From positions 1-9,197 of the forward strand of contig JAEUVI010000113.1 in assembly GCA_016787105.1 (NCBI GenBank): DNA of 9,197 nt. Reading direction: 5' to 3'. This document shows, piece after piece, positions 1 through 6,320 of the stretch (its first letter is position 1; every line of letters starts with the position of its first letter). The notes beneath the pieces are model-generated. The model searched no databases, was not told where the DNA came from, and saw only the letters and a list, made by a program, of their open reading frames with translations. The stretch comes from Chitinophagaceae bacterium (GTDB taxonomy: Bacteria > Bacteroidota > Bacteroidia > Chitinophagales > Chitinophagaceae). A program made the position numbers and the translations under genes.

Positions 1-196
1 TATTACCCTGGATACCGGTACCAATCAGCGCTACGCGTACTTTATCATTCGCGGAATATTTTTTGGGCTCCCATGCAAGCGTTACAGCTTCATTTTTCCG
101 TGCTGCCAATGTTGTCAGTACAGAACCGCCTGCCATCAACATAGTGGAACCGCCAATGTTTTTTAAAAACTTACGTCTTGAAGATGAGTTTGCCAA
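1..196 (-). CDS. Gfo/Idh/MocA family oxidoreductase, N-terminal part with Tat signal
   Basis: Only the first 65 residues are inside the window; the gene continues past base 1. It opens with a twin-arginine export signal, SSRRKFLKN at about residues 4-12, followed by a hydrophobic Gly/Ala-rich stretch to about residue 31. A Rossmann strand and dinucleotide-binding loop follow (VRVALIGTGIQG, residues 53-64). This pairing is typical of exported NAD(P)-dependent sugar oxidoreductases, which fold with their cofactor in the cytoplasm and cross through Tat. No ATG lies upstream of the Tat motif before the in-frame stop at 215-217. The best start is TTG at 196-194, giving MANSSSRRKF; the next ATG (residue 19) would cut away the Tat arginines. 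The gene starts 26 nt after the stop of the TIM-barrel lipoprotein gene, so the two are probably cotranscribed. The family is clear; the substrate cannot be told. Confidence 0.85.
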   Translation of the reverse strand, partial: MANSSSRRKFLKNIGGSTMLMAGGSVLTTLAARKNEAVTLAWEPKKYSANDKVRVALIGTGIQGN

Positions 197-222
197 TTGA
201 ATTGATTTATGCTTTTAAAAAA

Positions 223-1128
223 TTATTTTAATGCCGCTACCTGTTCATTGAAAAATTTAATCTCCTGCTTTACATCAGTCATATTATGCTCCCAGTTATT
301 TTCTCTTTCAATTGAAAACATACCGTTGAAATTCTGCCTTTTAAACTCCGCAAATATTTCCGGCCATTTGTTTACACCTGTTCCTGTTATTACATCTTCT
401 GCATCTGTTTTACCAAATTCTTTTACATCTTTGAAATGAGCACCGATAATATGACCTTCCAGTTTTTTCAAACATTCAACTACATCCAAACCGCTCCTGC
501 TCCAGTGACCAAGATCTGCACAGGCACCGATATTCGGATGGCCTGTTGCCGCTGCCAGCACTGAATCAGGATGCCAGTAGTGACTTGGTTTTGGATGATC
601 ATGAATGGCTGCCTTCACACCATACACACCTGCAAGGCTATCTACAAGGCCCCAATGTTTATCTTCAGGTTCAACAGTTATATATTGCAGCCCCATATCT
701 TTTGCAAATTCAAATAACTTCTGCCACTCCTTAGCATCTTTACCACCTGTCACACCAAACGCAATCATTGTAATACCTTTTGATTTCAGTAACTCTTTTA
801 CTTTTGCACGATCTTCAGCGGATAATTCTGGACCCATTACCGCTTTTTTTCCAAAATCACCACCCATTTGCTGACCAGGGAAAGCTTCAATAAATTTCGC
901 TCCTGCACTATCTACTTTACTGATAGCATCTGTAAAAGAAAACAAACGGAACGTCCATAGCTGTACACCTATTTTCCATTGGTTGCTTGTGTTAGCAGCT
1001 ACAGTGCTGCTGTCTTTAGCTGCCGATGATGAATCATTTTTTGTTTCTGTACTTGCGGATTGTTCGCTGTTATTGCAAGCGGTAAATAATAAAGCGGCAA
1101 TCGAAAAGAAAAGAATGTTTTTTTTCAT
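223..1128 (-). CDS. Sugar phosphate isomerase/epimerase-like TIM-barrel lipoprotein
   Basis: The 301-residue protein belongs to the xylose-isomerase-like TIM-barrel (AP_endonuc_2) superfamily. Residues 1-18 form a lipoprotein signal (LLFTAC, lipidated Cys18), and residues 19-49 are a low-complexity Ser/Thr/Ala/Asn linker. The barrel starts at WKIGVQLWTF (51-60). The usual metal-binding set is visible: Glu153 (TVEPED), Asp205 (ADLGHW, with His208), His231 (GAHFKD) and Glu274 (FSIERE). His176 and His178 (IHDHPK) probably also lie in the active site. Known relatives isomerise, epimerise or dehydrate sugars and keto-sugars. Because this copy is anchored outside the cytoplasm, its substrate is probably a free, unphosphorylated sugar, despite the usual family name. 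The Gfo/Idh/MocA gene follows 26 nt downstream, a pairing common in Bacteroidota. No convincing TAnnTTTG promoter was found in the 149 nt upstream. Confidence 0.88.
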   Translation of the reverse strand: MKKNILFFSIAALLFTACNNSEQSASTETKNDSSSAAKDSSTVAANTSNQWKIGVQLWTFRLFSFTDAISKVDSAGAKFIEAFPGQQMGGDFGKKAVMGPELSAEDRAKVKELLKSKGITMIAFGVTGGKDAKEWQKLFEFAKDMGLQYITVEPEDKHWGLVDSLAGVYGVKAAIHDHPKPSHYWHPDSVLAAATGHPNIGACADLGHWSRSGLDVVECLKKLEGHIIGAHFKDVKEFGKTDAEDVITGTGVNKWPEIFAEFKRQNFNGMFSIERENNWEHNMTDVKQEIKFFNEQVAALK

Positions 1129-1203
1129 TACTCAATCATTTATAAAACAATTAAAAAATAAAATTTTCTCAAGTTAAGAAGAAATGAAACAGGTTCTTAG
1201 AAA

Positions 1204-1253
1204 ATGAAATGTACCGGCATAAAAAATGCCCTGCCATAAGCAGGACATTTCAT
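1204..1253 (-). terminator. Structured intergenic element, likely ssb terminator or 3'-UTR fold
   Basis: A perfect 9-bp stem joins ATGAAATGT (1204-1212) to ACATTTCAT (1245-1253). It encloses two smaller hairpins, GGCAT-A5-ATGCC (1216-1230) and CTGC-CATAA-GCAG (1231-1243), giving a three-way junction 50 nt long. It lies 24 nt past the ssb stop in the ssb direction. There the closing arm is followed by TTTC, which is only a weak U-run. The position suits transcript ending or 3'-end protection. The symmetry means it could act on either strand, and the branched shape is richer than a simple terminator. It could also be a dispersed repeat, which one window cannot show. The fold was read by eye; no energy was computed. 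Confidence 0.5.
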
Positions 1254-1277
1254 CTATTTCAATCAAAAATTTCCGAA

Positions 1278-1712
1278 TCAGAATGGTAAATCATCAATCG
1301 GTTCTGTTATTTCACCGGGGGTTGGGATGCTGCTATGCGATGTAGCTGCGGCAGGTGCTGAAGAATAAGAAGATGCTGAGGGAACTCCACCTTCTCCACG
1401 GCCACCCAACAATTGTACTTCACGTACACGAAGAGATAAAGATGCGCCAGCCGTTCCGTCCTGTCTTGTAAAGCTTCTTACTTCAGGCGTACCTTCTACA
1501 AATACTTGTTTGCCTTTTGTCAGATAGGGAGATAATGCTGTCCTGTCTGTCCAGTAAGCGCAATCTACCCAGGTTGTTTTCTCCTGGTTATTGCCCTGGC
1601 TGTCGCGATACTTTTCAGTATGTGCTACAGTGAAGTTGATTACATTTTTTCCGTTTACTGTGTTAACCACGCAATCTTTGCCGAGGTTACCAATTACCTG
1701 CATTTTAATCAT
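1278..1712 (-). CDS. ssb: Single-stranded DNA-binding protein
   Basis: This is SSB, which coats single-stranded DNA in replication, repair and recombination and recruits partner proteins through its C-terminal tip. The OB fold covers about residues 1-103, with recognisable family segments: MIKMQVIGNLGKD, a VINFTVA strand, KTTWVDCAYW, and KGKQVFVEG. A Ser/Ala/Pro/Gly-rich flexible linker (about 104-136) leads to the acidic tip EPIDDLPF (137-144), whose DDLPF end is the partner-docking signature. At 144 residues it has a short linker compared with proteobacterial SSBs, as is usual in Bacteroidota. The start is taken as ATG at 1712-1710. An in-frame TTG at 1721-1719 would add three residues (MST) and cannot be excluded. 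The gene appears monocistronic here, with no recombination or replication neighbour, and a structured element follows 24 nt after its stop. Confidence 0.95.
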   Translation of the reverse strand: MIKMQVIGNLGKDCVVNTVNGKNVINFTVAHTEKYRDSQGNNQEKTTWVDCAYWTDRTALSPYLTKGKQVFVEGTPEVRSFTRQDGTAGASLSLRVREVQLLGGRGEGGVPSASSYSSAPAAATSHSSIPTPGEITEPIDDLPF

Positions 1713-1790
1713 AGTGCTCAAATTTTAATATGCGTAAATAAAAATTAGACAGGCAATTTAAGTTAATTCTCTAATTCCCATTCAAAGGAC

Positions 1791-1804
1791 AATAAGTACT
1801 TATT
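1791..1804. promoter_or_regulatory. 14-bp perfect palindrome between ssb and the Uma2 remnant
   Basis: AATAAGTACTTATT reads the same on both strands. It lies in the 163-bp divergent region, 78 nt upstream of the ssb ATG and 71 nt upstream of the Uma2 remnant start. A perfect 14-bp dyad is suggestive of a dimeric regulator site, but short AT-rich palindromes also arise by chance. No regulator gene lies in the window to pair with it. Confidence 0.3.
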
Positions 1805-1864
1805 AACATACAAGGCAGATTTACTATAAGCCCTCGCCTTTCGGTTTATCATGCCTCTTTTTTG

Positions 1865-1872
1865 TAATTTTA
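1865..1872 (+). promoter_or_regulatory. Possible promoter -7 element of the Uma2 remnant
   Basis: TAATTTTA matches the Bacteroidota -7 motif TAnnTTTG at all positions except the last. It ends 3 nt before the ATG at 1876, so transcription from it would begin at or just past that ATG and give a leaderless message. Alternatively the ATG at 1876 may not be the true start. This is also the nearest promoter candidate for the oxidoreductase gene at 2186, since no better one was seen in the 29 nt before that gene. Confidence 0.3.
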
Positions 1873-1875
1873 AGT

Positions 1876-2156
1876 ATGGAAGTAAAAGAGCCGGCGCCCT
1901 CATATGAAAAAAAGAGGTATTCGATAGAAGAGTACCTGGAAATGGAGGAGGATTTTGACATCAAGCATGAGTATTACAAGGGTGAAATATTCGCGATGTC
2001 CGGCCCCAAAGTCCGGCACAATATTATTGCAGGAAATGTATTTGGTAGTTTATCTAATAGCCTGAAGGGAAGTAAGTGCAGGCCCTTCAACAGTGATCAA
2101 ATGCATCAATTTCTCTCAATGAGATATACGAAGGTGTTGACTCTTTAATAAAGTAA
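1876..2156 (+). pseudogene. Uma2 family (DUF820, PD-(D/E)XK-like) gene with internal deletion
   Basis: Residues 1-75 are a good Uma2 N-terminus: YSIEEYLEME, IKHEYYKGEIFAMSG, RHNIIAGNVF and RPFNSDQ. Intact members run to about 190 residues. After SDQ they continue with a strand, a YPD motif and an E-x-x-S/K segment that complete the nuclease-like core. Here the reading frame instead runs 15 unrelated residues (MHQFLSMRYTKVLTL) to a stop at 2146-2148. In another frame, from 2100, the DNA encodes NASISLNEIYEGVDSLIK and a stop at 2154-2156, which resembles a Uma2 C-terminus (LxEIYEGV). So the two ends survive while roughly the middle third to half of the gene is lost, and the join is out of frame. 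The 90-residue product would lack the core active-site residues. Uma2 functions are poorly known. Family assignment is confident; the decay reading is strong but comes from by-eye comparison. Confidence 0.8.
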
Positions 2157-2185
2157 TAAAATCATCCATCTTTTAAGTTATCAGT

Positions 2186-3502
2186 ATGAACCGCAGGCAA
2201 TTTATCCGTAATTCATCTTTCGCAGCAGCAGGTATTACCATTCTTAATTTCCCGGTTTTTGGTAAAAACGCACCGAGTAATAAAGTAGTAGTTGCAGTAA
2301 TGGGTGTCAACAGTCGTGGCGCATACCTTGCACGTTGCTTTTCTGAACTTGAAAATGTGGAAGTCGCATATATCTGTGATGTAGAAGATGGCGCCATTAA
2401 AAATGGCCTGAATGAATTACGCAATGCGAAACGACAACCTACTATTATAAAAGACATCCGTGAACTGGTAAAGAAAACAGATTTTGATGCACTGGTAATT
2501 GCAGCACCAGACCATTGGCATGCGCCTGCTGCATTGCTTGGTGTATCACACGGAAAACATGTGTATGTTGAAAAACCATGCGGACACAATCCCCATGAAG
2601 GAGAGTTGCTGGTACAGGCCATGAACAAATACGGCAAGCTGATTCAAATGGGTAACCAGCGCCGTTCCATGCCGCAGATTATCGGCGCGGTAAAAGAAGT
2701 GCGTGACGGTATTATCGGCAATCCCTACTATGCAAAAGCATGGTACAACAATAACCGCAAATCTATTGGTTATGGTAAAAAAATTCCGGTGCCGGCTACA
2801 TTAGATTTTGAACTATGGCAAGGGCCGGCAATAAGAAAAGATTACCAGGATAACCTGGTTCATTATAACTGGCATTGGTTCTGGAACTGGGGCACCGGCG
2901 AGGCATGCAATAATGGAACACATGAAATAGATACCTGCCGCTGGTTTCTTGGCGTTGACTTTCCTAATAAAGTAGTATCAGGCGGCGGCCGCTATGCATA
3001 CAAAGATGATTGGCAAACACCCGATACACAAACAGCAACTTTTGAGTTCAGTGAAAATAAAGCTATCACGTGGGAAGGAAAGAGTTGCAATAACTATCCC
3101 GGTGATGGTGGCGCAGGCAGGGGCTTTATCATTTATGGTGATAAAGGCACTTTAGTCAATCATGGTAATGATGACTATGCAATTTATGATTATGACAATA
3201 AGTTGGTAAAGAAAATGGATACTGGTTCACAAAACGCAGCCAACAATACAGTAAGTGCTAACGGCAATCTCGATTTCTTCCACTTTATAAACTTTGTTGA
3301 TTCCGTTCGTGACAACGCAAAACTAACTTCACCGGTAACCGAGGGGCATAAAAGCGTATTGCTTTGTCACCTTGCAAATATTTCGCAGCGTACCGGCCGT
3401 GCATTACACTGCAATCCGCTGAATGGTCATATTCTGAATGATAAAGAAGCCGCAGCATTGTGGAAAAGAGAATATGCGAAGGGTTGGGAAATGAAACTCT
3501 GA
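2186..3502 (+). CDS. Gfo/Idh/MocA family oxidoreductase with Tat signal
   Basis: This is a complete 438-residue NAD(P)-dependent sugar oxidoreductase. A twin-arginine signal opens it (NRRQFIRNSS, residues 2-11), with a hydrophobic stretch to about residue 26. The Rossmann domain follows: the nucleotide loop is VMGVNSRG (38-45), a variant of GxGxxG; then ICDVED (63-68), APDHWHAPAA (107-116) and the family EKP motif (129-131). The C-terminal alpha/beta domain carries HWFWNWGTGEACNNGTHEID (230-249). Its His246 and Asp249 fit the catalytic region of this exported subgroup. The Tat signal implies export with a tightly held cofactor, acting on a sugar outside the cytoplasm; relatives oxidise or reduce sugars and glycosides, including at C3. 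The gene starts 29 nt after the Uma2 remnant and is followed 17 nt later by a YcxB-like gene. It differs in sequence from the partial paralogue at the left edge. Confidence 0.92.
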   Translation: MNRRQFIRNSSFAAAGITILNFPVFGKNAPSNKVVVAVMGVNSRGAYLARCFSELENVEVAYICDVEDGAIKNGLNELRNAKRQPTIIKDIRELVKKTDFDALVIAAPDHWHAPAALLGVSHGKHVYVEKPCGHNPHEGELLVQAMNKYGKLIQMGNQRRSMPQIIGAVKEVRDGIIGNPYYAKAWYNNNRKSIGYGKKIPVPATLDFELWQGPAIRKDYQDNLVHYNWHWFWNWGTGEACNNGTHEIDTCRWFLGVDFPNKVVSGGGRYAYKDDWQTPDTQTATFEFSENKAITWEGKSCNNYPGDGGAGRGFIIYGDKGTLVNHGNDDYAIYDYDNKLVKKMDTGSQNAANNTVSANGNLDFFHFINFVDSVRDNAKLTSPVTEGHKSVLLCHLANISQRTGRALHCNPLNGHILNDKEAAALWKREYAKGWEMKL

Positions 3503-3519
3503 TTTCAATAATCTATAGT

Positions 3520-4077
3520 ATGATTCAATTGACAATTGAACTGACAGAAGAAGATTTATTTAATTACAACTACTCGTTCTGGGCCTCTCCGGAAAATAAA
3601 AAATATCGGTTCAATTTCTGGGTAAAGACTTTTATTTATGCATGTGGCGGCGCAGTGTTTGTGATACCAATCAAGTATTTACTTACCGATCAATTAATGA
3701 ACGAAAAAGACTTACTGTTCATTTTGAGTTTCTGCATTCTTCTTACTTTGACATACATGTTTTCTTATATCAAACCTTCTATCCGCAACAAAGTAAGGAA
3801 TATGCTCAAAGATCCGAGGAATAGTAACTTGCTTAATAAAACCGATCTTATAATAGATGCTTCAGGCATTACTGCTACAGATAGTGTATCAAAATTGCAC
3901 TATCGCTGGAATGCTATTACCAGGAAAAATGAATCCAGCGATTATATTTTCCTATTTCTCAATTCAGCACAAGCCCTGATAATTCCTAAAAAATTATTAC
4001 TCCCCGACCAATTAAAATTGCTGGAAACATTGCTTAACCAGCATATCAGTCTCAGCATACAACTGGGAGAAAAGTAA
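3520..4077 (+). CDS. YcxB-like membrane protein
   Basis: The 185-residue protein has two membrane helices, about residues 33-55 and 64-84, separated by a short charged loop. A C-terminal soluble domain (about 105-178) has the YcxB pattern: strand IIDASGI, then LHYRWNAITRKNESSDYIFLFLNSAQALIIPKK in sequence (126-158 approximately), ending in a helix that sets the LLLPDQLKLLETLL spacing. YcxB-family proteins have no established function. The start is ATG at 3520; an open frame reaches back to 3460 but would overlap the oxidoreductase gene, and the N-terminus MIQLTIELTEEDL fits the family. The gene probably rides on the oxidoreductase transcript. Its TAA (4075-4077) directly abuts the stop of the convergent DUF1080 gene. 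Confidence 0.78.
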   Translation: MIQLTIELTEEDLFNYNYSFWASPENKKYRFNFWVKTFIYACGGAVFVIPIKYLLTDQLMNEKDLLFILSFCILLTLTYMFSYIKPSIRNKVRNMLKDPRNSNLLNKTDLIIDASGITATDSVSKLHYRWNAITRKNESSDYIFLFLNSAQALIIPKKLLLPDQLKLLETLLNQHISLSIQLGEK

Positions 4078-5445
4078 CTACTTCAGCTCTTTTATCTTAA
4101 TATTTCTAAAACTTACCTGGTCGCCGTGATCCTGCAATAGAATATGTCCCTGCTTTGCTTCACCAAAGTTTGGCCATATTTTATATTTACTTACCGCTAC
4201 AAGGCTCCTGAATGTTTTATCACCACGATAGTACTCCAGCACTTTTATTCCGTTCAGGTAATGTTCCACTTTGTTATTGGGATAAACAATAATCCGTCCT
4301 GTATTCCATTCGCCGGCCTGGTGAATAAACCGGGACTGCTTTTCCGCTTTTATTAAATCATACAGTGAAGCCAATGTCCTGTTACCCGCGATTCCCAGCT
4401 TTGCATCAGGATGCAATGAATCATCCAATATCTGGTATTCCAGTCCAATTGCGGAGCCTTGATTATTCTCCGTAAGTGTTACAAAATATTTTACCCCGCT
4501 ATTGCCACCTGTTGAAAGTTTGAACTGGAATGAAAGATCAAAAGCGCTGAATTGATCAGTTGTCACAATATCGCCGCCATTTGCAGATTCTTTTCCTTCA
4601 GAGGCAACAACACTCAATACACCGTTCTTCACCTCCCATCCTTTTTCCGGAAATCCAGGTTTATAAGCGCCTTTCCATCCAGTAGTTGTTTTTCCATCAA
4701 ACAGTAATCGCCATCCTTCATTTTTTTCATACTCCGTCAATACGTTTTTATTCAGGTTCACAACATACATTCCCGGAGGCTCAACAGATTTTTTTGTTAA
4801 TTTCTGAACGCGGATATTTTTAAAATATACTTTTTCGCCTACCTGCTCCTCTTTGCCAATCGAGTGAACCTGCAATGCAATCAGTCCCTGGTTTTTTAAT
4901 AACGTATCGGATACATAAGAAACAGCAATATCATTCAACCATGTTTTTATTTCATTACCCGCACACTCAATCCGCACTTTGTTATATTCATTTATACGAA
5001 ATGCCTTTTGTGCCCTTGGATTCAATGAAACCGGGTAAAGCCAATCTCTTCTTCCTTCATCATAAATTCCACCACTCCACCTGCGGGCCGAACCATCAAT
5101 CTCAAACTGGTATCCATATACCTTAGGCTTTCCTTTATTGCCCTTCGGATCATAATTACTGCGGAATTGTACACCGGAGTTCATAGCAGTATCTTCAATC
5201 TTCACTTCCAGCTCCAATACAAAATCACCTGCAAACTTTTTATCTGATACAAGAAAAGAATTGGGAGAATTAAGAACAGTTGTACCAACTATAGCGCCAT
5301 CCTCTACCTTATAATCAGCAATTCCGGCCATTCGCTTCCATCCTTTTAATGACTGGCCATCGAACAGTGATTGCCATACACTCTGTGAAAAACTCTGACT
5401 ACAAAAAAAAACAGAAACTAAAAATAGCGACAATAAGTATTTCAT
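4078..5445 (-). CDS. Tandem DUF1080 (3-keto-disaccharide hydrolase) protein
   Basis: The 455-residue protein is secreted by a Sec-type signal (residues 1-21, ending QSFSQ). It holds two DUF1080 domains, which are concanavalin-like beta-sandwiches. Domain 1 is about 24-216: WQSLFDGQSLKGW, NSGVQFRS (89-96), YGYQFEID, GGIYDE and FKNIRVQ. Domain 2 is about 244-454: WRLLFDGKTTTGW, NSGVKYFV, LEYQILDD, GEWNTGRI, HYLNGIKVLEY and FRNIKIKEL. A linker of about 28 residues separates them. Family members cleave or eliminate glycosidic bonds of 3-keto-sugars made by Gfo/Idh/MocA oxidoreductases. Most have one domain, so one half may be specialised for binding or a different substrate. It is last in a minus-strand set, 47 nt after the e(P4)-like gene. 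The sequence TAATTTTA on the minus strand (5470-5463) might provide a weak separate promoter. Confidence 0.88.
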   Translation of the reverse strand: MKYLLSLFLVSVFFCSQSFSQSVWQSLFDGQSLKGWKRMAGIADYKVEDGAIVGTTVLNSPNSFLVSDKKFAGDFVLELEVKIEDTAMNSGVQFRSNYDPKGNKGKPKVYGYQFEIDGSARRWSGGIYDEGRRDWLYPVSLNPRAQKAFRINEYNKVRIECAGNEIKTWLNDIAVSYVSDTLLKNQGLIALQVHSIGKEEQVGEKVYFKNIRVQKLTKKSVEPPGMYVVNLNKNVLTEYEKNEGWRLLFDGKTTTGWKGAYKPGFPEKGWEVKNGVLSVVASEGKESANGGDIVTTDQFSAFDLSFQFKLSTGGNSGVKYFVTLTENNQGSAIGLEYQILDDSLHPDAKLGIAGNRTLASLYDLIKAEKQSRFIHQAGEWNTGRIIVYPNNKVEHYLNGIKVLEYYRGDKTFRSLVAVSKYKIWPNFGEAKQGHILLQDHGDQVSFRNIKIKELK

Positions 5446-5492
5446 TACAGATTATTTATCTATAAAATTACTAATATCCTTTATTTAAAAAT

Positions 5493-6317
5493 CTAATAAG
5501 TTTTTAACTGCCGTTTTATAATACTGTCTTTTTGCAAATCAGTCAACTTATAATTAAAATTATACAAAGTCCCTTCCCAATCACCGTACATCGCATTGGG
5601 CAATACAATAAATCGCTCTCCAAACAGGGATGCATTATCCATTGTCCGCGCATTTCGTTCTTCAAAAGGTTTTTTATCAAATACCGCGCTGAAGTCGCTG
5701 AGGTTATCGCCAAGCAGTAACACAATTTCATAGTCTTTACTTACTATGCTGCGGCGTTGTTCTTTACCAGATGTACTTTGCTTCAGAAATAAATGATCGT
5801 GCTGCGTATCGGGAAAATTCCATTTCTGCAAATCTTTTAATGTCGCGTTGCGCTCTGCCTCCAACCGGTTAGTAATATAAAAAACCTTCACGTCTTTCGT
5901 TGAAGCATATTTCAAAAACGATAGAGCGCCGGGCACTGTATCACAGTCCACTTTCGCTGTCCATTCCATCCAGGTCTCGTCAGAGTAGGCAGAATCCTGC
6001 AATGCACGATGTGCTTCATATGGGCTGTTGTCTAAAACCGTTTCATCTATATCCGTTACGATGGCAATAGGTTTGCTATGTGGCTGCTGCAAGAGCATAT
6101 CCAATTGCAACCTCGCTATATTATAAGCCTGGTAACAAAGCGCTTTATACTCGGATGCACGCTGCTGCCATACCGCTCCCCATAACGGGCCTTGTATCAC
6201 CATTGAATTGCGGGTGCTATTTTCTTTTGAAAGCTTTGTACTGCGACATGCGGTAAAAAAAATTATTGCAATTACCAATGCACTACCGATCCTGTTTTTT
6301 ATAAAAAAAGTACTCAT
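5493..6317 (-). CDS. Lipoprotein e(P4)-type 5'-nucleotidase / class C acid phosphatase
   Basis: This 274-residue lipoprotein belongs to the HAD superfamily, DDDD acid phosphatases. Signal residues 1-24 end in FFTAC (Cys24), consistent with membrane anchoring. GPLWGAVWQQRASEYKAL (43-60) matches the N-terminal region typical of e(P4) proteins. HAD motif I is DIDETVLDNS (89-98) with nucleophile Asp89 and acid/base Asp91. Motif II is YITNR with Thr149, the motif III Lys is probably Lys185 (SGKEQRR), and motif IV is GDNLSDF with Asp204 and Asp208. All catalytic positions are present, so the enzyme should be active. Known members remove phosphate from nucleoside monophosphates and nicotinamide mononucleotide. 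It starts only 3 nt after the phosphodiesterase gene, so the two are surely cotranscribed. An e(P4) gene name is avoided because orthology to hel was not tested. Confidence 0.92.
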   Translation of the reverse strand: MSTFFIKNRIGSALVIAIIFFTACRSTKLSKENSTRNSMVIQGPLWGAVWQQRASEYKALCYQAYNIARLQLDMLLQQPHSKPIAIVTDIDETVLDNSPYEAHRALQDSAYSDETWMEWTAKVDCDTVPGALSFLKYASTKDVKVFYITNRLEAERNATLKDLQKWNFPDTQHDHLFLKQSTSGKEQRRSIVSKDYEIVLLLGDNLSDFSAVFDKKPFEERNARTMDNASLFGERFIVLPNAMYGDWEGTLYNFNYKLTDLQKDSIIKRQLKTY

Positions 6318-6320
6318 GTT

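Noticed and set aside
1721..1721. TTG start giving a 147-residue SSB
   Set aside because: Possible, but the ATG nine bases later gives MIKMQVIGNLG, the usual N-terminus of Bacteroidota SSBs.
2173..2637. Open frame of 154 codons on the minus strand
   Set aside because: It lies wholly antisense to the well-supported Gfo/Idh/MocA gene and to the bases just before it, and its Ser/Thr/Phe-rich translation resembles no family. It is a shadow frame.
3460..3519. Upstream start for the YcxB-like protein overlapping the oxidoreductase gene
   Set aside because: The added 20 residues would be coded inside the end of the oxidoreductase gene and resemble no family N-terminus; ATG at 3520 suits better.
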